DNA of 45,195 nucleotides from Actinomycetes bacterium (GTDB taxonomy: Bacteria > Actinomycetota > Actinomycetes > Propionibacteriales > Propionibacteriaceae): NCBI GenBank assembly GCA_023393755.1, contig JAEXCA010000249.1, positions 1 to 45,195 of the forward strand, read 5' to 3'. This document shows positions 33,437-41,887 of the stretch, piece by piece. The translations under genes and the position numbers were made by a program. The notes beneath the pieces were generated by a model, which saw only the letters and a program-made list of their open reading frames with translations, did no database searches and was not told the DNA's origin. Numbering within the stretch: position 1 is the stretch's first letter; the number at the start of each line of letters is the position of its first letter.

Positions 33437-33736
33437 TCAGCCGTAGCGGTACTCCACGCCCATGGTCGGCTGAGGGTACTCCCAGGTCGCCAGGGCTCCG
33501 CCGCCGGCGACGATCCGGCAGGTACCGCATTCCAGGCAGCCGGCGTAGTCGAAGACCGGCTCACCGGACTCGTCGCGCTTGTAGAGCGCCGCCGGGCAGA
33601 CCCGGACGAGCCTGCCGAACTCGGCGGCATCCGGCGTCTCGACCAGGGTGATGTGGGCGTGCCCCTCATCGACCTCGTACTTGTTCAGCGCCAGGTACTC
33701 GTCGACCCGGACGCTGATCGGCTCCAACTCGCTCAT
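33437..33736 (-). CDS. fixX: Ferredoxin-like protein FixX
   Basis: A 99-residue ferredoxin-like partner of FixC. Seen: Cys47 in VCPAALY and Cys67, Cys70, Cys73 in AGCLECGTCRI, which bind one [4Fe-4S] cluster; the C-terminus WEYPQPTMGVEYRYG is nearly the same as in E. coli FixX as I recall it. The ATG at 33736 overlaps the fixC stop by 4 bases. It carries electrons between the flavoprotein FixC and the quinone pool or other acceptors. It is the last gene of the cai/fix cluster, followed by the 60-base palindrome. Confidence 0.95.
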   Translation of the reverse strand: MSELEPISVRVDEYLALNKYEVDEGHAHITLVETPDAAEFGRLVRVCPAALYKRDESGEPVFDYAGCLECGTCRIVAGGGALATWEYPQPTMGVEYRYG

Positions 33737-35019
33737 AGCGCCTTCACTCCCTTGCTGAGATCCCTGGCCAGGTTGAGGTAGCCGACCTTCCGCAGCAGCG
33801 GCATCACAGCCTTGCGCAGCGGCTTCACCGGGGTGCCGTCGGAGAGGAACATCGCACGCATGGCATCGCGCGCCAACGCGGGGTACTGGGTGAACAGCCG
33901 CGGCGTGCTCTCCATGAAGTGGGGGAACTTCCGCAGCGTCCTCAGATCCTGCAGGACGAAGCTCTCCTCCAGCGCGCGCCGGTACCCCGCCAGGCCCGCC
34001 GCGGAGGTGTCACCGGCGTCCAGCGCGGCCGCCGCGCTCTGGCCGGCCAGCTGACCGGCCGCGATCGCGAAATCCATTCCCCGCACCGTGTAGCCGGCGT
34101 TCACGCACATCAGCGCGGATTCACCGGCCAGCAGCACACCGTCGCCGACCAGCGGCGGCATGGCGTCGTAGCCGCCTTCGGCCACCATGTGCCCGGAGTG
34201 CTCCACCACCTTCCCACCGGCGATGATCGGGGCGACGCTGGGGTGCTGTTTGAAGTCCTCCAGCATCTGGTAGATCGGCGTCGGGGAGTCGAACAGGTCG
34301 GAGATGGTCGCGACCAGGCCGATCGAGATGGTGTCCGTGTTGGTGTAGAGGAAGCCACCGCCGACCCTGCCGTGGGTGGCGTCGCCGACGAACAACCAGG
34401 CCATGCCATCGCCGTCGGCGCACAGCGACCGGTCGGAGATCACCCGCTCGGGCAGTTCGATGACCTGTTTGATGCCGACCGCCAGCGCGTCGGGCTTCGG
34501 CGGATCGGCGTCCACCGCCTGCGGCACCAGCAGCGAGTTCACTCCGTCGCACAGCAGGACGACCTCCGCGGTGATCTCGTCCTCGCCGGCCCGCACGCCG
34601 GTCACCCGGCCGTCGGCTCGCAGGAGTTCCTCGACCGCGATGCCGTTGATGTACTCCGCCCCGGCCTGCTCGGCCTGTTCGGCGAGCCACGGGTCGAACC
34701 GCGCCCGCAGCACCGAGTAGGACTCATAGCGTTCGGTCGCCATGAGCTCGTCGGAGACGTCCAGCGTGGTGGCGGCGTCGGGTGCCAGGAAGGTCACCCG
34801 CTCCCGGGTGATCCGGCGTTCCAGCGGCGCGGACCGTTTGAAGTCCGGGAACACCGCGCGCAGGGCGTGGGTGTAGAGCCGTCCGCCGGAGACGTTCTTG
34901 GCGCCGCAGAAGGTGCCCCGTTCCACCACCAGGACGCTCTTGCCCGCCTTCGCCAGTTCATGGGCGGCGACCGGGCCGGCACAACCCGAACCGACCACGA
35001 TGGCATCGAAATCAGCCAC
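33733..35019 (-). CDS. fixC: Electron transfer flavoprotein-quinone oxidoreductase FixC
   Basis: A 428-residue FAD protein like E. coli FixC. Seen: the dinucleotide motif DAIVVGSGCAGPVAAHEL, VERGTFCGAKNVSGGRLY, YSVLRARFDPWLAEQAEQAGA, MLEDFKQHPSVAPIIAGGK and GDGVLLAGESALMCVNAGYTVRGMD. The start is GTG at 35019 with AAAGGAG (35025-35031) 5 bases ahead; longer open frame upstream is discarded. FixABCX complexes link NADH or acyl-CoA oxidoreduction with ferredoxin and quinone, in some bacteria by electron bifurcation. Here it most likely feeds or drains the CaiA-type enzyme. Separated from fixAB by a ligase-hydratase gene and a transporter, unlike the contiguous enterobacterial order. Confidence 0.95.
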   Translation of the reverse strand: MADFDAIVVGSGCAGPVAAHELAKAGKSVLVVERGTFCGAKNVSGGRLYTHALRAVFPDFKRSAPLERRITRERVTFLAPDAATTLDVSDELMATERYESYSVLRARFDPWLAEQAEQAGAEYINGIAVEELLRADGRVTGVRAGEDEITAEVVLLCDGVNSLLVPQAVDADPPKPDALAVGIKQVIELPERVISDRSLCADGDGMAWLFVGDATHGRVGGGFLYTNTDTISIGLVATISDLFDSPTPIYQMLEDFKQHPSVAPIIAGGKVVEHSGHMVAEGGYDAMPPLVGDGVLLAGESALMCVNAGYTVRGMDFAIAAGQLAGQSAAAALDAGDTSAAGLAGYRRALEESFVLQDLRTLRKFPHFMESTPRLFTQYPALARDAMRAMFLSDGTPVKPLRKAVMPLLRKVGYLNLARDLSKGVKAL

Positions 35020-35067
35020 GGGAACTCCTTTCTCTTGGCGGGATCCAGCTCCCGCTACGAACAACGA

Positions 35068-36402
35068 TCAATGCGGACGCAGCGAACTCGCCTCGCCCAG
35101 GGTGAGACCACGGGTCTCGGGGGCCATGAAGACCGACAGCACCAGGCCCAGGATCAGCAGGCCGGCGCCGACGAGCATGGTCGGGCCGATCCCGTGGGCG
35201 TCCAGGAACAGCGGCAGCCCGTAGGTGGAGACGACCACGCCGATCCGGCTGATCGCGATCGCCACCCCGACCGCGGTGGCCCGCACCTCGGTCGGAAACA
35301 TCTCGTTGGGGTAGAGCCACTGCAGGATGCCCGGCCCGCCGGAGAAGAAGGCGTAGATGACGAACGCCACGATGATGACGACGATGGGCGCCCCCGGCCA
35401 GATCCCCGGGATCAGCAATCCCAACGCCATCAGCGCCAGCGACCCGATCAGCAGTGGCCGCCGGCCCAGCGAGTTCAGCCAGAACATCGCCGGGATGGTG
35501 CCCAGCAGGAAGAACAGGCTGACCACGGCCTCGCCCAGTACCGCCAGGCTTCCCTCGCCCAGCCCGAAGGCACCGATGATCCGCGGCCCGAAGGTGTACA
35601 TCGCGTACATCGGCACCACCTGGCACAGGATCAGCAGCCCCAGGTAGAGGACGCGGCTGAGGTAGCCCTGCCGGAACACCGCGGCGAAGCCGGTGCGGCC
35701 CGGCTCCTCCCGGTCGAGTTCGACCTGGTCGCCGTACACCTTGCGCACCACGGCGTTGGCCTTCTCGATCTCGCCGCGCTGCGCCAGCCAGCGGGGAGAC
35801 TCGGGGATGTCGTGGCGTCCGACCAGCAGGACGACGCAGGGGATCACCGCGCTGCCCAGCATCCACCGCCAGCCGTCCGGGGTCCAGTACAGGGCGTAGC
35901 CGACGAAGGCGGCCGCGGTCGCACCCAGGTACCAGGCGCCCGAGACCATGCCCATCGTGATCCCCCGCTGCCGGCGCGGGCTGAACTCCGCGATCAGCGA
36001 GGTGGCGATCGGATAGTCGGCCCCGATGAAGAAGCCGAGCAGCAGCCGCAGCAGGATCAGCTGCCAGGCGGTGGTGACGAAGCAGGCCGCCAGCGAGGTC
36101 ACCCCGATCGCGATGATGTCCAGGATGAACATCCGCCGCCGGCCCAGCAGATCGGTCAGCCAGCCGCCGGCCAGCGAGCCGAAGAAGATCCCGGCCAGGG
36201 CGGCCGCACCGGTCGCCCCGACCTCCACATCGGTCAGGCCCAGGGCGGGTGCGAGTTGGATCAGCGCCACGCCGATCAGCGACAGCACGTAGCCGTCCAG
36301 GAAGGAGCCGCCACTGGAGAAGAACATGATCTTCTTCAGGAAGCGGTTCATCGCAGCGTCGTCGATCAGCCGACGCTGCGACGACCGGTCCGTCACTTCC
36401 AT
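35068..36402 (-). CDS. MFS transporter, sugar-porter-like
   Basis: A 444-residue, twelve-helix major facilitator. Seen: GGSFLDGYVLSLIGVALI in helix 1, the loop DLLGRRRMF, PESPRWLAQRGE before the central loop, NSLGRRPLL, and the ending APETRGLTLGE, all signatures of the sugar-porter/metabolite:proton symporter group. The ATG at 36402 overlaps the upstream ligase-hydratase stop by 10 bases; a GTG at 36396 with a 4-base overlap is an alternative. Inside the cai/fix cluster it probably imports the organic acid or betaine substrate, replacing the BCCT antiporter CaiT. Related symporters carry aromatic acids or carnitine-like compounds; substrate is not readable from sequence. Confidence 0.88.
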   Translation of the reverse strand: MEVTDRSSQRRLIDDAAMNRFLKKIMFFSSGGSFLDGYVLSLIGVALIQLAPALGLTDVEVGATGAAALAGIFFGSLAGGWLTDLLGRRRMFILDIIAIGVTSLAACFVTTAWQLILLRLLLGFFIGADYPIATSLIAEFSPRRQRGITMGMVSGAWYLGATAAAFVGYALYWTPDGWRWMLGSAVIPCVVLLVGRHDIPESPRWLAQRGEIEKANAVVRKVYGDQVELDREEPGRTGFAAVFRQGYLSRVLYLGLLILCQVVPMYAMYTFGPRIIGAFGLGEGSLAVLGEAVVSLFFLLGTIPAMFWLNSLGRRPLLIGSLALMALGLLIPGIWPGAPIVVIIVAFVIYAFFSGGPGILQWLYPNEMFPTEVRATAVGVAIAISRIGVVVSTYGLPLFLDAHGIGPTMLVGAGLLILGLVLSVFMAPETRGLTLGEASSLRPH

Positions 36403-38954
36403 TCGATGATGCCCCAGTTGAGGTGCGGCTTCGCGTCCGGCGCGTCGGCGTCGACCAGCGTGAACCGGGCCTCGTTCTCGCCCACCTGCCACAGCTGGGT
36501 GGCGAGGGTCGAGCCGGGATGGACCGGGGAGGTGATCCGGGTCTTGAACCGGGTGAGCCGCTCGGGCTCGCCGGGGATGTAGGTGCTGATGAAGTGCCGC
36601 ATCACCACGCCGGCGTAGCTGATCGCGTGCAGGATCGGGCGGGGCTCGCCGTTCTGCGCGGCGTACTCCCAGTCGATGTGCTGGGGGTGGTAGTCGCCGG
36701 AGAGCCGGTAGATCAGCGCCTGGTTGAACGGGATGGTCTCGACCACCTCGGCGTCCGGCGCCCGGTCGGGCATGTCGACGACATCCCTGGGAGCGGCCGG
36801 ACCGCCCCAGCCGCCGTCGTAGATCAGGCAGTCCCAGGACTCGTTGGTGCACAGCAGGGTGCCGTCGGAGTCGTAGGTGTCGCCGATGTGCTGGGCCAGC
36901 AGCCCCCGTCCCTCACCGCGGTCGTACAGGCCCTCGAGCCGGACCCTGGTCTCCACCCGGTCGCTCAGCTTGGTGATCGGCCGGTGGAACCGGATGTCGA
37001 AGCCCCAGTGCAGGGAGCCGGCGTAGTTGTAGCCGTAGTCGATCACCCGGGTGACCTCGGAGTCGACGATCAGCATCGCCGCGAACATCGGCAGTACCTT
37101 CAGTTGCGGATCCCGCTCGTCGTGCTCGTTGAGGTAGATCAGATCCTGTTTGCCGTCGATCCCCGCGCCACAGCCGAGCGCGAACAACTCCAGGTCGCGG
37201 AAGGTGTAGTCGCGGACGAACGGGCCGAAGGTCCGGCCCACCATCTCGGTCTTGATCTTGCCCATCTGTTCATTCCCTTCTGGTGTTCCCGCGACGGCGC
37301 GGGCGGTTGAGTGCAGCAGACGCTTCTCGATCTTCAGCGACCGGGTGCGGGGGAAGTCGTCGACGAACTCGACGAACTCCGGAACCTTGTAGTGGGTGAG
37401 CCGGCCGCGGCAGTGCGCGATCACCTCGGACGCGGTGAGCGTCGCGCCCGGCTGCAGCCGCACGAACGCCTTCACCGCCCAGTCGCGGATCGGGTCCGGG
37501 ACGCCGATCACCGCCGCCTCGGCGATCAGTGGGTGGGCGGTGAGAACGCATTCGACCTCGGAACTGGAGATGTTCTCCCCCGCCCGCTTGATCACGTTCA
37601 CCGAACGGTCCACGAAGTAGAACCAGCCCTCGTCGTCGACGTAGCCCTCGTCGTGGGTGCGCAGCCAGCCGTCCGGGCTCAGCACCGCGGCAGTGGCTTC
37701 GGGGTCGTTGTGGTAGCCCAGCATCAGGCTGCTGCCGGGCACCCCCCGGATCCGGAACTCGCCCACCTGCCCGGGCGGCAGCCGGTGGCCATCGGGAGCG
37801 AAGATGCCGACCTCGTAGCCGAGCCCGGCCCGGCCCACCGAGGGCCAGCGCCGCTCGCCCTGGGGCGGGTCGGTGACCGCCCAGCCGATCGACTCGGTGG
37901 AGCCGTAGGAGTTCAGCAGCCGAACTCGGAAGCGTCGCTCGAACTCCTCCTTCTCGGCGTCGCTGATCGGCATGAAGTAGAGCGCATCGCGCACCTCGTG
38001 GCGGCCGTCGTCGGCCGAGGGCGGCTGCATCAGCAGGGTACGCGCCATCATCGCGATCAACTGCACCACGGTCGCCCGTTCCCGGCGCAGCTGGGCCCAG
38101 AACCGGCTGGCCGAGTACCGCTCGGCCATCACCACGGTGGCACCGGCGACCAGCACCGGCATCAGGGCCGCCAGCTGGAAGTTGGAGTGGCAGGCCGGCA
38201 TGGTGGTGAACACCCGGTCGTCGGCGCGCAGCGAGGTCTGCCACACCCCGTAGTGACCTGAGAACACCAGATTGGCGTGGCTGATCATCACGCCCTTGGG
38301 TGCCGCGGTAGTGCCGGAGGTGTAGAGCAACTCGGCCACATCGTCACTGCTGACCGTGGCCTGCGGGGCGTGGTCGGGCTGGGCTGCGCAGAGCCGTTCG
38401 TAGCAGTGGACGGCCGGTGCCTGCCCGGCCTGGACCGTCCTCGGCGATCGCGTGTCCAATCCGGCCTTGACCACCTGGGACACCGGAACCGTCCCCGTGT
38501 CCCAGGGCCCCGGCGAGCCGCCGGGCTCGCGGACACTCAGCAGACCACCGCCGTCGGCCCCCAGCTCGGCCCGGATCCGCAGGTGGTCGTCCAACCCGGG
38601 CTCCTCGACCACCGCCCACCGGGCGCCGCAGGCCTGATAGGTCTGCCGCAGCTCGGCGGGGGTGGCGTCGAGGCTGAGTGGCACCGCGACCGCGCCGATT
38701 CCGGCCAGGCCGAACAGTACCGCGAGCATCTCGGGGCGGTTCCGCAGTTGGAGCACCACCGGGTCGCCCGGCCCGATCCCCAGGCTGGCAAAGCCCTGGG
38801 AGACCCGGTTGATCAGCCGGGCGAACTCGGCGTAGCTGAACTCGGTCCGGTGGTCGGCGGCATCCAGGTGCACCAGGAACGGGCGCTCCCCGAACAGCCG
38901 GCCGGCGGAATCCCACAGCTTCGCCGTGGTCATGCCGGTTGCGATGTCGGTCAC
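36393..38954 (-). CDS. caiC: Fusion of CaiC-type CoA ligase with MaoC-like double hot-dog hydratase
   Basis: One open frame of 853 codons with two parts. Residues about 1-550 are an acyl-CoA ligase very like E. coli CaiC: LLYTSGTTAAPKGVMISHANL near 215, MPACHSNFQLAALMPVLVAGATVV, NSYGSTESIGW, FVDRSVNVIKRAGENISSSEVE and catalytic Lys in RTRSLKIEKRLL near 540. Residues about 564-853 are a MaoC-type hydratase: FGPFVRDYTFRDLELFALGCGAG and the hydratase-2 motif LIYRLSGDYHPQHIDWEYA with Asp and His kept. No stop separates them. The start is GTG at 38954 with AAAGGAA 8 bases ahead. An internal ATG (37265) with AGAAGGG (37275-37281) could also give a separate hydratase. The cluster lacks CaiD, so the second part probably does the carnitinyl-CoA/crotonobetainyl-CoA step. 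Residues about 140-180 are extra relative to CaiC (see findings). Confidence 0.9.
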   Translation of the reverse strand: MTDIATGMTTAKLWDSAGRLFGERPFLVHLDAADHRTEFSYAEFARLINRVSQGFASLGIGPGDPVVLQLRNRPEMLAVLFGLAGIGAVAVPLSLDATPAELRQTYQACGARWAVVEEPGLDDHLRIRAELGADGGGLLSVREPGGSPGPWDTGTVPVSQVVKAGLDTRSPRTVQAGQAPAVHCYERLCAAQPDHAPQATVSSDDVAELLYTSGTTAAPKGVMISHANLVFSGHYGVWQTSLRADDRVFTTMPACHSNFQLAALMPVLVAGATVVMAERYSASRFWAQLRRERATVVQLIAMMARTLLMQPPSADDGRHEVRDALYFMPISDAEKEEFERRFRVRLLNSYGSTESIGWAVTDPPQGERRWPSVGRAGLGYEVGIFAPDGHRLPPGQVGEFRIRGVPGSSLMLGYHNDPEATAAVLSPDGWLRTHDEGYVDDEGWFYFVDRSVNVIKRAGENISSSEVECVLTAHPLIAEAAVIGVPDPIRDWAVKAFVRLQPGATLTASEVIAHCRGRLTHYKVPEFVEFVDDFPRTRSLKIEKRLLHSTARAVAGTPEGNEQMGKIKTEMVGRTFGPFVRDYTFRDLELFALGCGAGIDGKQDLIYLNEHDERDPQLKVLPMFAAMLIVDSEVTRVIDYGYNYAGSLHWGFDIRFHRPITKLSDRVETRVRLEGLYDRGEGRGLLAQHIGDTYDSDGTLLCTNESWDCLIYDGGWGGPAAPRDVVDMPDRAPDAEVVETIPFNQALIYRLSGDYHPQHIDWEYAAQNGEPRPILHAISYAGVVMRHFISTYIPGEPERLTRFKTRITSPVHPGSTLATQLWQVGENEARFTLVDADAPDAKPHLNWGIIEWK
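37275..37281 (-). promoter_or_regulatory. Internal ribosome binding site candidate before the hydratase part
   Basis: AGAAGGG on the minus strand lies 9 bases ahead of an in-frame ATG (37265) that begins the 290-residue MaoC part (MGKIKTEMVGRTFG). It suggests an ancestral separate gene or continued production of free hydratase beside the fusion. Confidence 0.45.
38477..38503 (-). repeat. REP-like palindrome inside the caiC coding region
   Basis: On the minus strand this 27-base segment begins GGGACACGGGGACGG and ends TTCCGGTGTCCC. It matches 26 of 27 bases of the intergenic core at 11491-11517. With three flanking bases on each side its arms extend to 10 bp (CCTGGGACAC/GTGTCCCAGG). In frame it encodes part of PWDTGTVPVSQ, about residues 149-160 of the ligase. 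Confidence 0.8.
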
Positions 38955-38990
38955 GCCCTGCTTCCTTTCACCCTGGCCCTGCGGACGCCG

Positions 38991-39884
38991 CTAGAGGTTC
39001 TTGGTCAGTTCCGGCAGCACCTGGTAGAGGTCGCCCACGATGCCGAAGTCGGCGTAGCCGAAGATGGTCGCGTCCTTGTCCTTGTTGATCGCGACGATCA
39101 CCTTGGCGTTGTTCACCCCGACCATGTGCTGCACCTGACCGGAGATGCCGATCGCCAGGTAGAGCTCCGGTTTGATGGTGGCTCCCGACACCCCCAGGTA
39201 CCGCTCGGTGGGCAGCCAGTCGACGCCCTCGGCGAGCGGACGGCTGCAGGCCAGTTCGGCGCCCAGCTTCGCCGCGAGTTCGCGCGCCAGGTCGAGGTCG
39301 GCCTCGGCGGCGAAGCCGCGTCCCACGCCGACCACCCGCTTCGCCGCGGCCAGGTCGACGGTCTCGCCGGCCTTCGGCCGGGTCTGGACCAGGGTCAGCC
39401 CCGGTGCCGGCTCGGCCGCGACGGCCTCGGTGGCGCCGGCTCCGATGCCCTCCCCCGGCGGCAGCGCGCCGGGAGCCAGGACGAGGACGGCGACCTCGGC
39501 GGTGATCTCCTCGGTGGAGGTGGCCAGGCCGCCGAAGGCCAGCTGAGCCACCACCAGCGGCTCTCCCGGCGTCAGGTCGGTGACGGTCACCGGGCTGACG
39601 CCCAGGTGGGCGGCGACCTGGCCGGCCAGCAGCCGGCTCTGGGCGGAGGCGTCCAGCACGACCAGCTTCGCCCCGCGCGAGCGCAGCAGATCGGCGACCG
39701 CCGCGGCGTACGCCTCGGGCAGCACCTGCGGTGCGGCCGGGTCGATGGTCAGCGTGAGGTCGGCGGCGGGGAGCGCCCCGGCGCCGATGCTGACCGCGTT
39801 CACCTGGTCCGCCAGCGCCCGGACCGAGCCGGCCAGGGCGTTCCCGGCGGCCGGGTCGTGGGCGAGGATCCAAACATCAGACAT
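38991..39884 (-). CDS. fixB: Electron transfer flavoprotein alpha-type subunit FixB
   Basis: A 297-residue EtfA/FixB protein. The C-terminal FAD-binding domain (about residues 180-297) is complete: GVGRGFAAEADLDLARELA, RYLGVSGATIKPELYLAIGISGQVQH and VNNAKVIVAINKDKDATIFGYADFGIVGDL. The ATG at 39884 has AAGGAG (39895-39900) 10 bases ahead and lies 14 bases after fixA. With FixA it forms the heterodimer that passes electrons to or from the CaiA-type acyl-CoA enzyme. Confidence 0.95.
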   Translation of the reverse strand: MSDVWILAHDPAAGNALAGSVRALADQVNAVSIGAGALPAADLTLTIDPAAPQVLPEAYAAAVADLLRSRGAKLVVLDASAQSRLLAGQVAAHLGVSPVTVTDLTPGEPLVVAQLAFGGLATSTEEITAEVAVLVLAPGALPPGEGIGAGATEAVAAEPAPGLTLVQTRPKAGETVDLAAAKRVVGVGRGFAAEADLDLARELAAKLGAELACSRPLAEGVDWLPTERYLGVSGATIKPELYLAIGISGQVQHMVGVNNAKVIVAINKDKDATIFGYADFGIVGDLYQVLPELTKNL

Positions 39885-39898
39885 GGGAATCGGGCTCC

Positions 39899-40642
39899 TT
39901 ACAGGGACTTGAGGAAGGTGGCGAGCTGGGCTGCGGTGTCGGCCGGATCGCCCTCCACCACCTGGTGGCGGCGGTCGGCCTGCTCCGGCGCCAGCAGCGA
40001 GATCACCCGGGTGGACGCCGCCGGCATCGGCGCGGCCTGTTCGGTGACCGGCTTGCGTCCGGCCGCGAGGATGTCCTTCATGCCGGCGATCCGCGGCACG
40101 TTGATCGCGGAGGTCACGCTCACCACCGCCGGCAGGGTCACCTCGATCACCTGCTCGGCGTCCTCCAGGACGCGCTCCACCCGCAGCCGTTCACCGTCGG
40201 CGGAGATCCGGTTGACGGCGTTCAGCGTCGGCACACCGAGCAGGGCACCCAGTTGGTTGCCGACCTGCTGGGCGTAGCGATCGGAACTGCCGGCCCCCAG
40301 GATCACCAGGTCGTGGTCGCCGAGCTCGCCCAGCGCGGCGGCCAGCGCGCTGGCGGTCTGGTAGCTGTCCGCGTCCGGGCTGCCCGGTACCACGACCAGG
40401 CTGTCCAGGCCGCGGGAGAGCGCGTCCTTGCGGAGCTTGGAGTTGGCCAACTCCTCCCCGCCGAGGCTGAGCCCGATCACCTCGCCGCCGACGGCGTCGG
40501 CCAGTTGCCGGGCCGCCTCGATCGCGTTGAGGTCGTAGCTGCCGATCCTCCACTTCGCGCGGGAGAGATCCAGCGCCCGGTCGGGGCCGACGATGATGTC
40601 GGCGTCGTCGGGGGTGGCCTTGATGCAGGCGACGATTCGCAT
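39899..40642 (-). CDS. fixA: Electron transfer flavoprotein beta-type subunit FixA
   Basis: A 247-residue EtfB/FixA protein: MRIVACIKATPDDADI, SYDLNAIEAARQLAD, RKDALSRGLDSLVVVPG, GAGSSDRYAQQVGNQLGALLGVPTLNAV and LPAVVSVTSAINVPRIAGMKDIL match FixA closely. The ATG at 40642 has AAAGGA about 10 bases ahead; the longer open frame upstream belongs to another frame of caiB. It lies 17 bases after the caiB stop and 14 before fixB. As in bifurcating Etf proteins, it is expected to bind a nucleotide or second FAD. Confidence 0.95.
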   Translation of the reverse strand: MRIVACIKATPDDADIIVGPDRALDLSRAKWRIGSYDLNAIEAARQLADAVGGEVIGLSLGGEELANSKLRKDALSRGLDSLVVVPGSPDADSYQTASALAAALGELGDHDLVILGAGSSDRYAQQVGNQLGALLGVPTLNAVNRISADGERLRVERVLEDAEQVIEVTLPAVVSVTSAINVPRIAGMKDILAAGRKPVTEQAAPMPAASTRVISLLAPEQADRRHQVVEGDPADTAAQLATFLKSL

Positions 40643-40659
40643 GTTCGCCAGGTCCTTTC

Positions 40660-41874
40660 TCAGACGGTCTGCTTGATGACGCCGGCCTCGAGCAGCCCGG
40701 CGATCTCTTCGGGGGTGTAGCCGAGCCGGGCGAGGACGTCGCTGGAGTCCTGGCCCTGGTGCGGCATCGGACGCCACACCTGGCCGGGGTGCTGGCTGAA
40801 CCGCGGGAACACCCCGAGGCCCTTGAACTCCTCGCCGTCGGCGGTCGGCCAGTTCTGCCAGACGCCGCGTTCGGCCAGATGCTCCTCGGCGACCAGGTCG
40901 GGGAACTCCATCACCTTCATGGCGGCGATCCGGTGGGCGGAGAAGTCGGCCTCGACGTCCTTGACCCTGCGGGTGGCGAGGTACTCCTCGAGCCTGGCCT
41001 CGATGAGTTCGGCCTTCGGGCTGGAGAGCCACAGCGCGCTGCAGTCCTCCGGGTAGTCCTCGGTGCCCCAGAGCTCGCCCAGGCCGATCGTCTCCAGCAG
41101 GTACTTGTTCTGCGGCACGCCGTAGACGGTCAGCCCGATGAAGCCGTCGGCGCACCGGTACTCGCCGATCGCGCACAGGTTCTGGTTGCGGGCGCCAGGC
41201 CGGGGCCAGATCACGCCGGCGTTGAGGTAGTCGACCAGGTAGTACTGGCCGATGGCCAGCAGGGTCTCGTACATCGCGACGTCGACCATCTCGCCACGTC
41301 CGGTCCGTCCCACCTTGTGCAGGGCGGCCAGCGTCGAGCTGATGATCATCAGGGTGTTGAAGTAGTCGCCGGCGTAGGGGCCGGGGTTCATCGGCTGCTC
41401 GGGGGTGCCGTTCTGGCTCATGTAGCCGGAGTAGGCCATCACGGTCAGGTCGTAGGCGGCCCGGTTGACCATCTCCGGCACGCCGGTCTGGCCGTAGCCG
41501 GAGACGTGGACGATCACCAGCCTGGGGTTGATCGACCAGAGCAGTTCGTCGGTGATGCCCTTGCGGGCCCAGGTACCGCCCTTGCTGGACTCGATGAACA
41601 CATCGGCGTCGGCCAGCATCCGCAGCAGGACCTCCCGGCCCGCCTCGGAGAAGTAGTCCAGGGAGACCGAACGCTGGTTGCGGCGTTCGGCCTGCTTGAC
41701 CCAGGCGGTGTCGCGGATGGTGTCACCGGCGCCGGTGTTCTCCAGCCAGGTCACGTCCGCGCCCCATTCGGCCATGATGCAGCAGGCCTTCGGGACGGCC
41801 AGTTCCACGGCCGCGTAGACGACCTTGAGGTCGTCCAGGACGCCGAACGAGGGCTTCTCGGTGGGAATGGTCAC
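40660..41874 (-). CDS. caiB: L-carnitine CoA-transferase-like protein CaiB (family III)
   Basis: A 404-residue class III CoA-transferase closely resembling E. coli CaiB (405 residues). The catalytic aspartate is Asp170 in PGPYAGDYF. Also seen: MAEWGADVTWLENTGAGDTIR, SSKGGTWARKGITDELLW, VSGYGQTGVPEMVNRAAYD and the C-terminal PGQVWRPMPHQGQDSSDVLARLGY. It moves CoA between carnitine-type acids and crotonobetainyl- or butyrobetainyl-CoA, keeping the pathway going after initial activation by CaiC. The GTG at 41874 has GGAG (41882-41885) 7 bases ahead. The gene lies 13 bases after caiA. A substrate other than carnitine remains possible, as the trimethylamine pocket cannot be verified by eye. Confidence 0.94.
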   Translation of the reverse strand: MTIPTEKPSFGVLDDLKVVYAAVELAVPKACCIMAEWGADVTWLENTGAGDTIRDTAWVKQAERRNQRSVSLDYFSEAGREVLLRMLADADVFIESSKGGTWARKGITDELLWSINPRLVIVHVSGYGQTGVPEMVNRAAYDLTVMAYSGYMSQNGTPEQPMNPGPYAGDYFNTLMIISSTLAALHKVGRTGRGEMVDVAMYETLLAIGQYYLVDYLNAGVIWPRPGARNQNLCAIGEYRCADGFIGLTVYGVPQNKYLLETIGLGELWGTEDYPEDCSALWLSSPKAELIEARLEEYLATRRVKDVEADFSAHRIAAMKVMEFPDLVAEEHLAERGVWQNWPTADGEEFKGLGVFPRFSQHPGQVWRPMPHQGQDSSDVLARLGYTPEEIAGLLEAGVIKQTV

Positions 41875-41887
41875 GACTGGTCTCCTC

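Noticed and set aside
40845..40870. AGTTCTGCCAGA inside caiB, similar to an arm of the 60-base palindrome
   Set aside because: It encodes part of a conserved caiB segment (WQNWPT) and has no matching second arm; coincidence is the better explanation.
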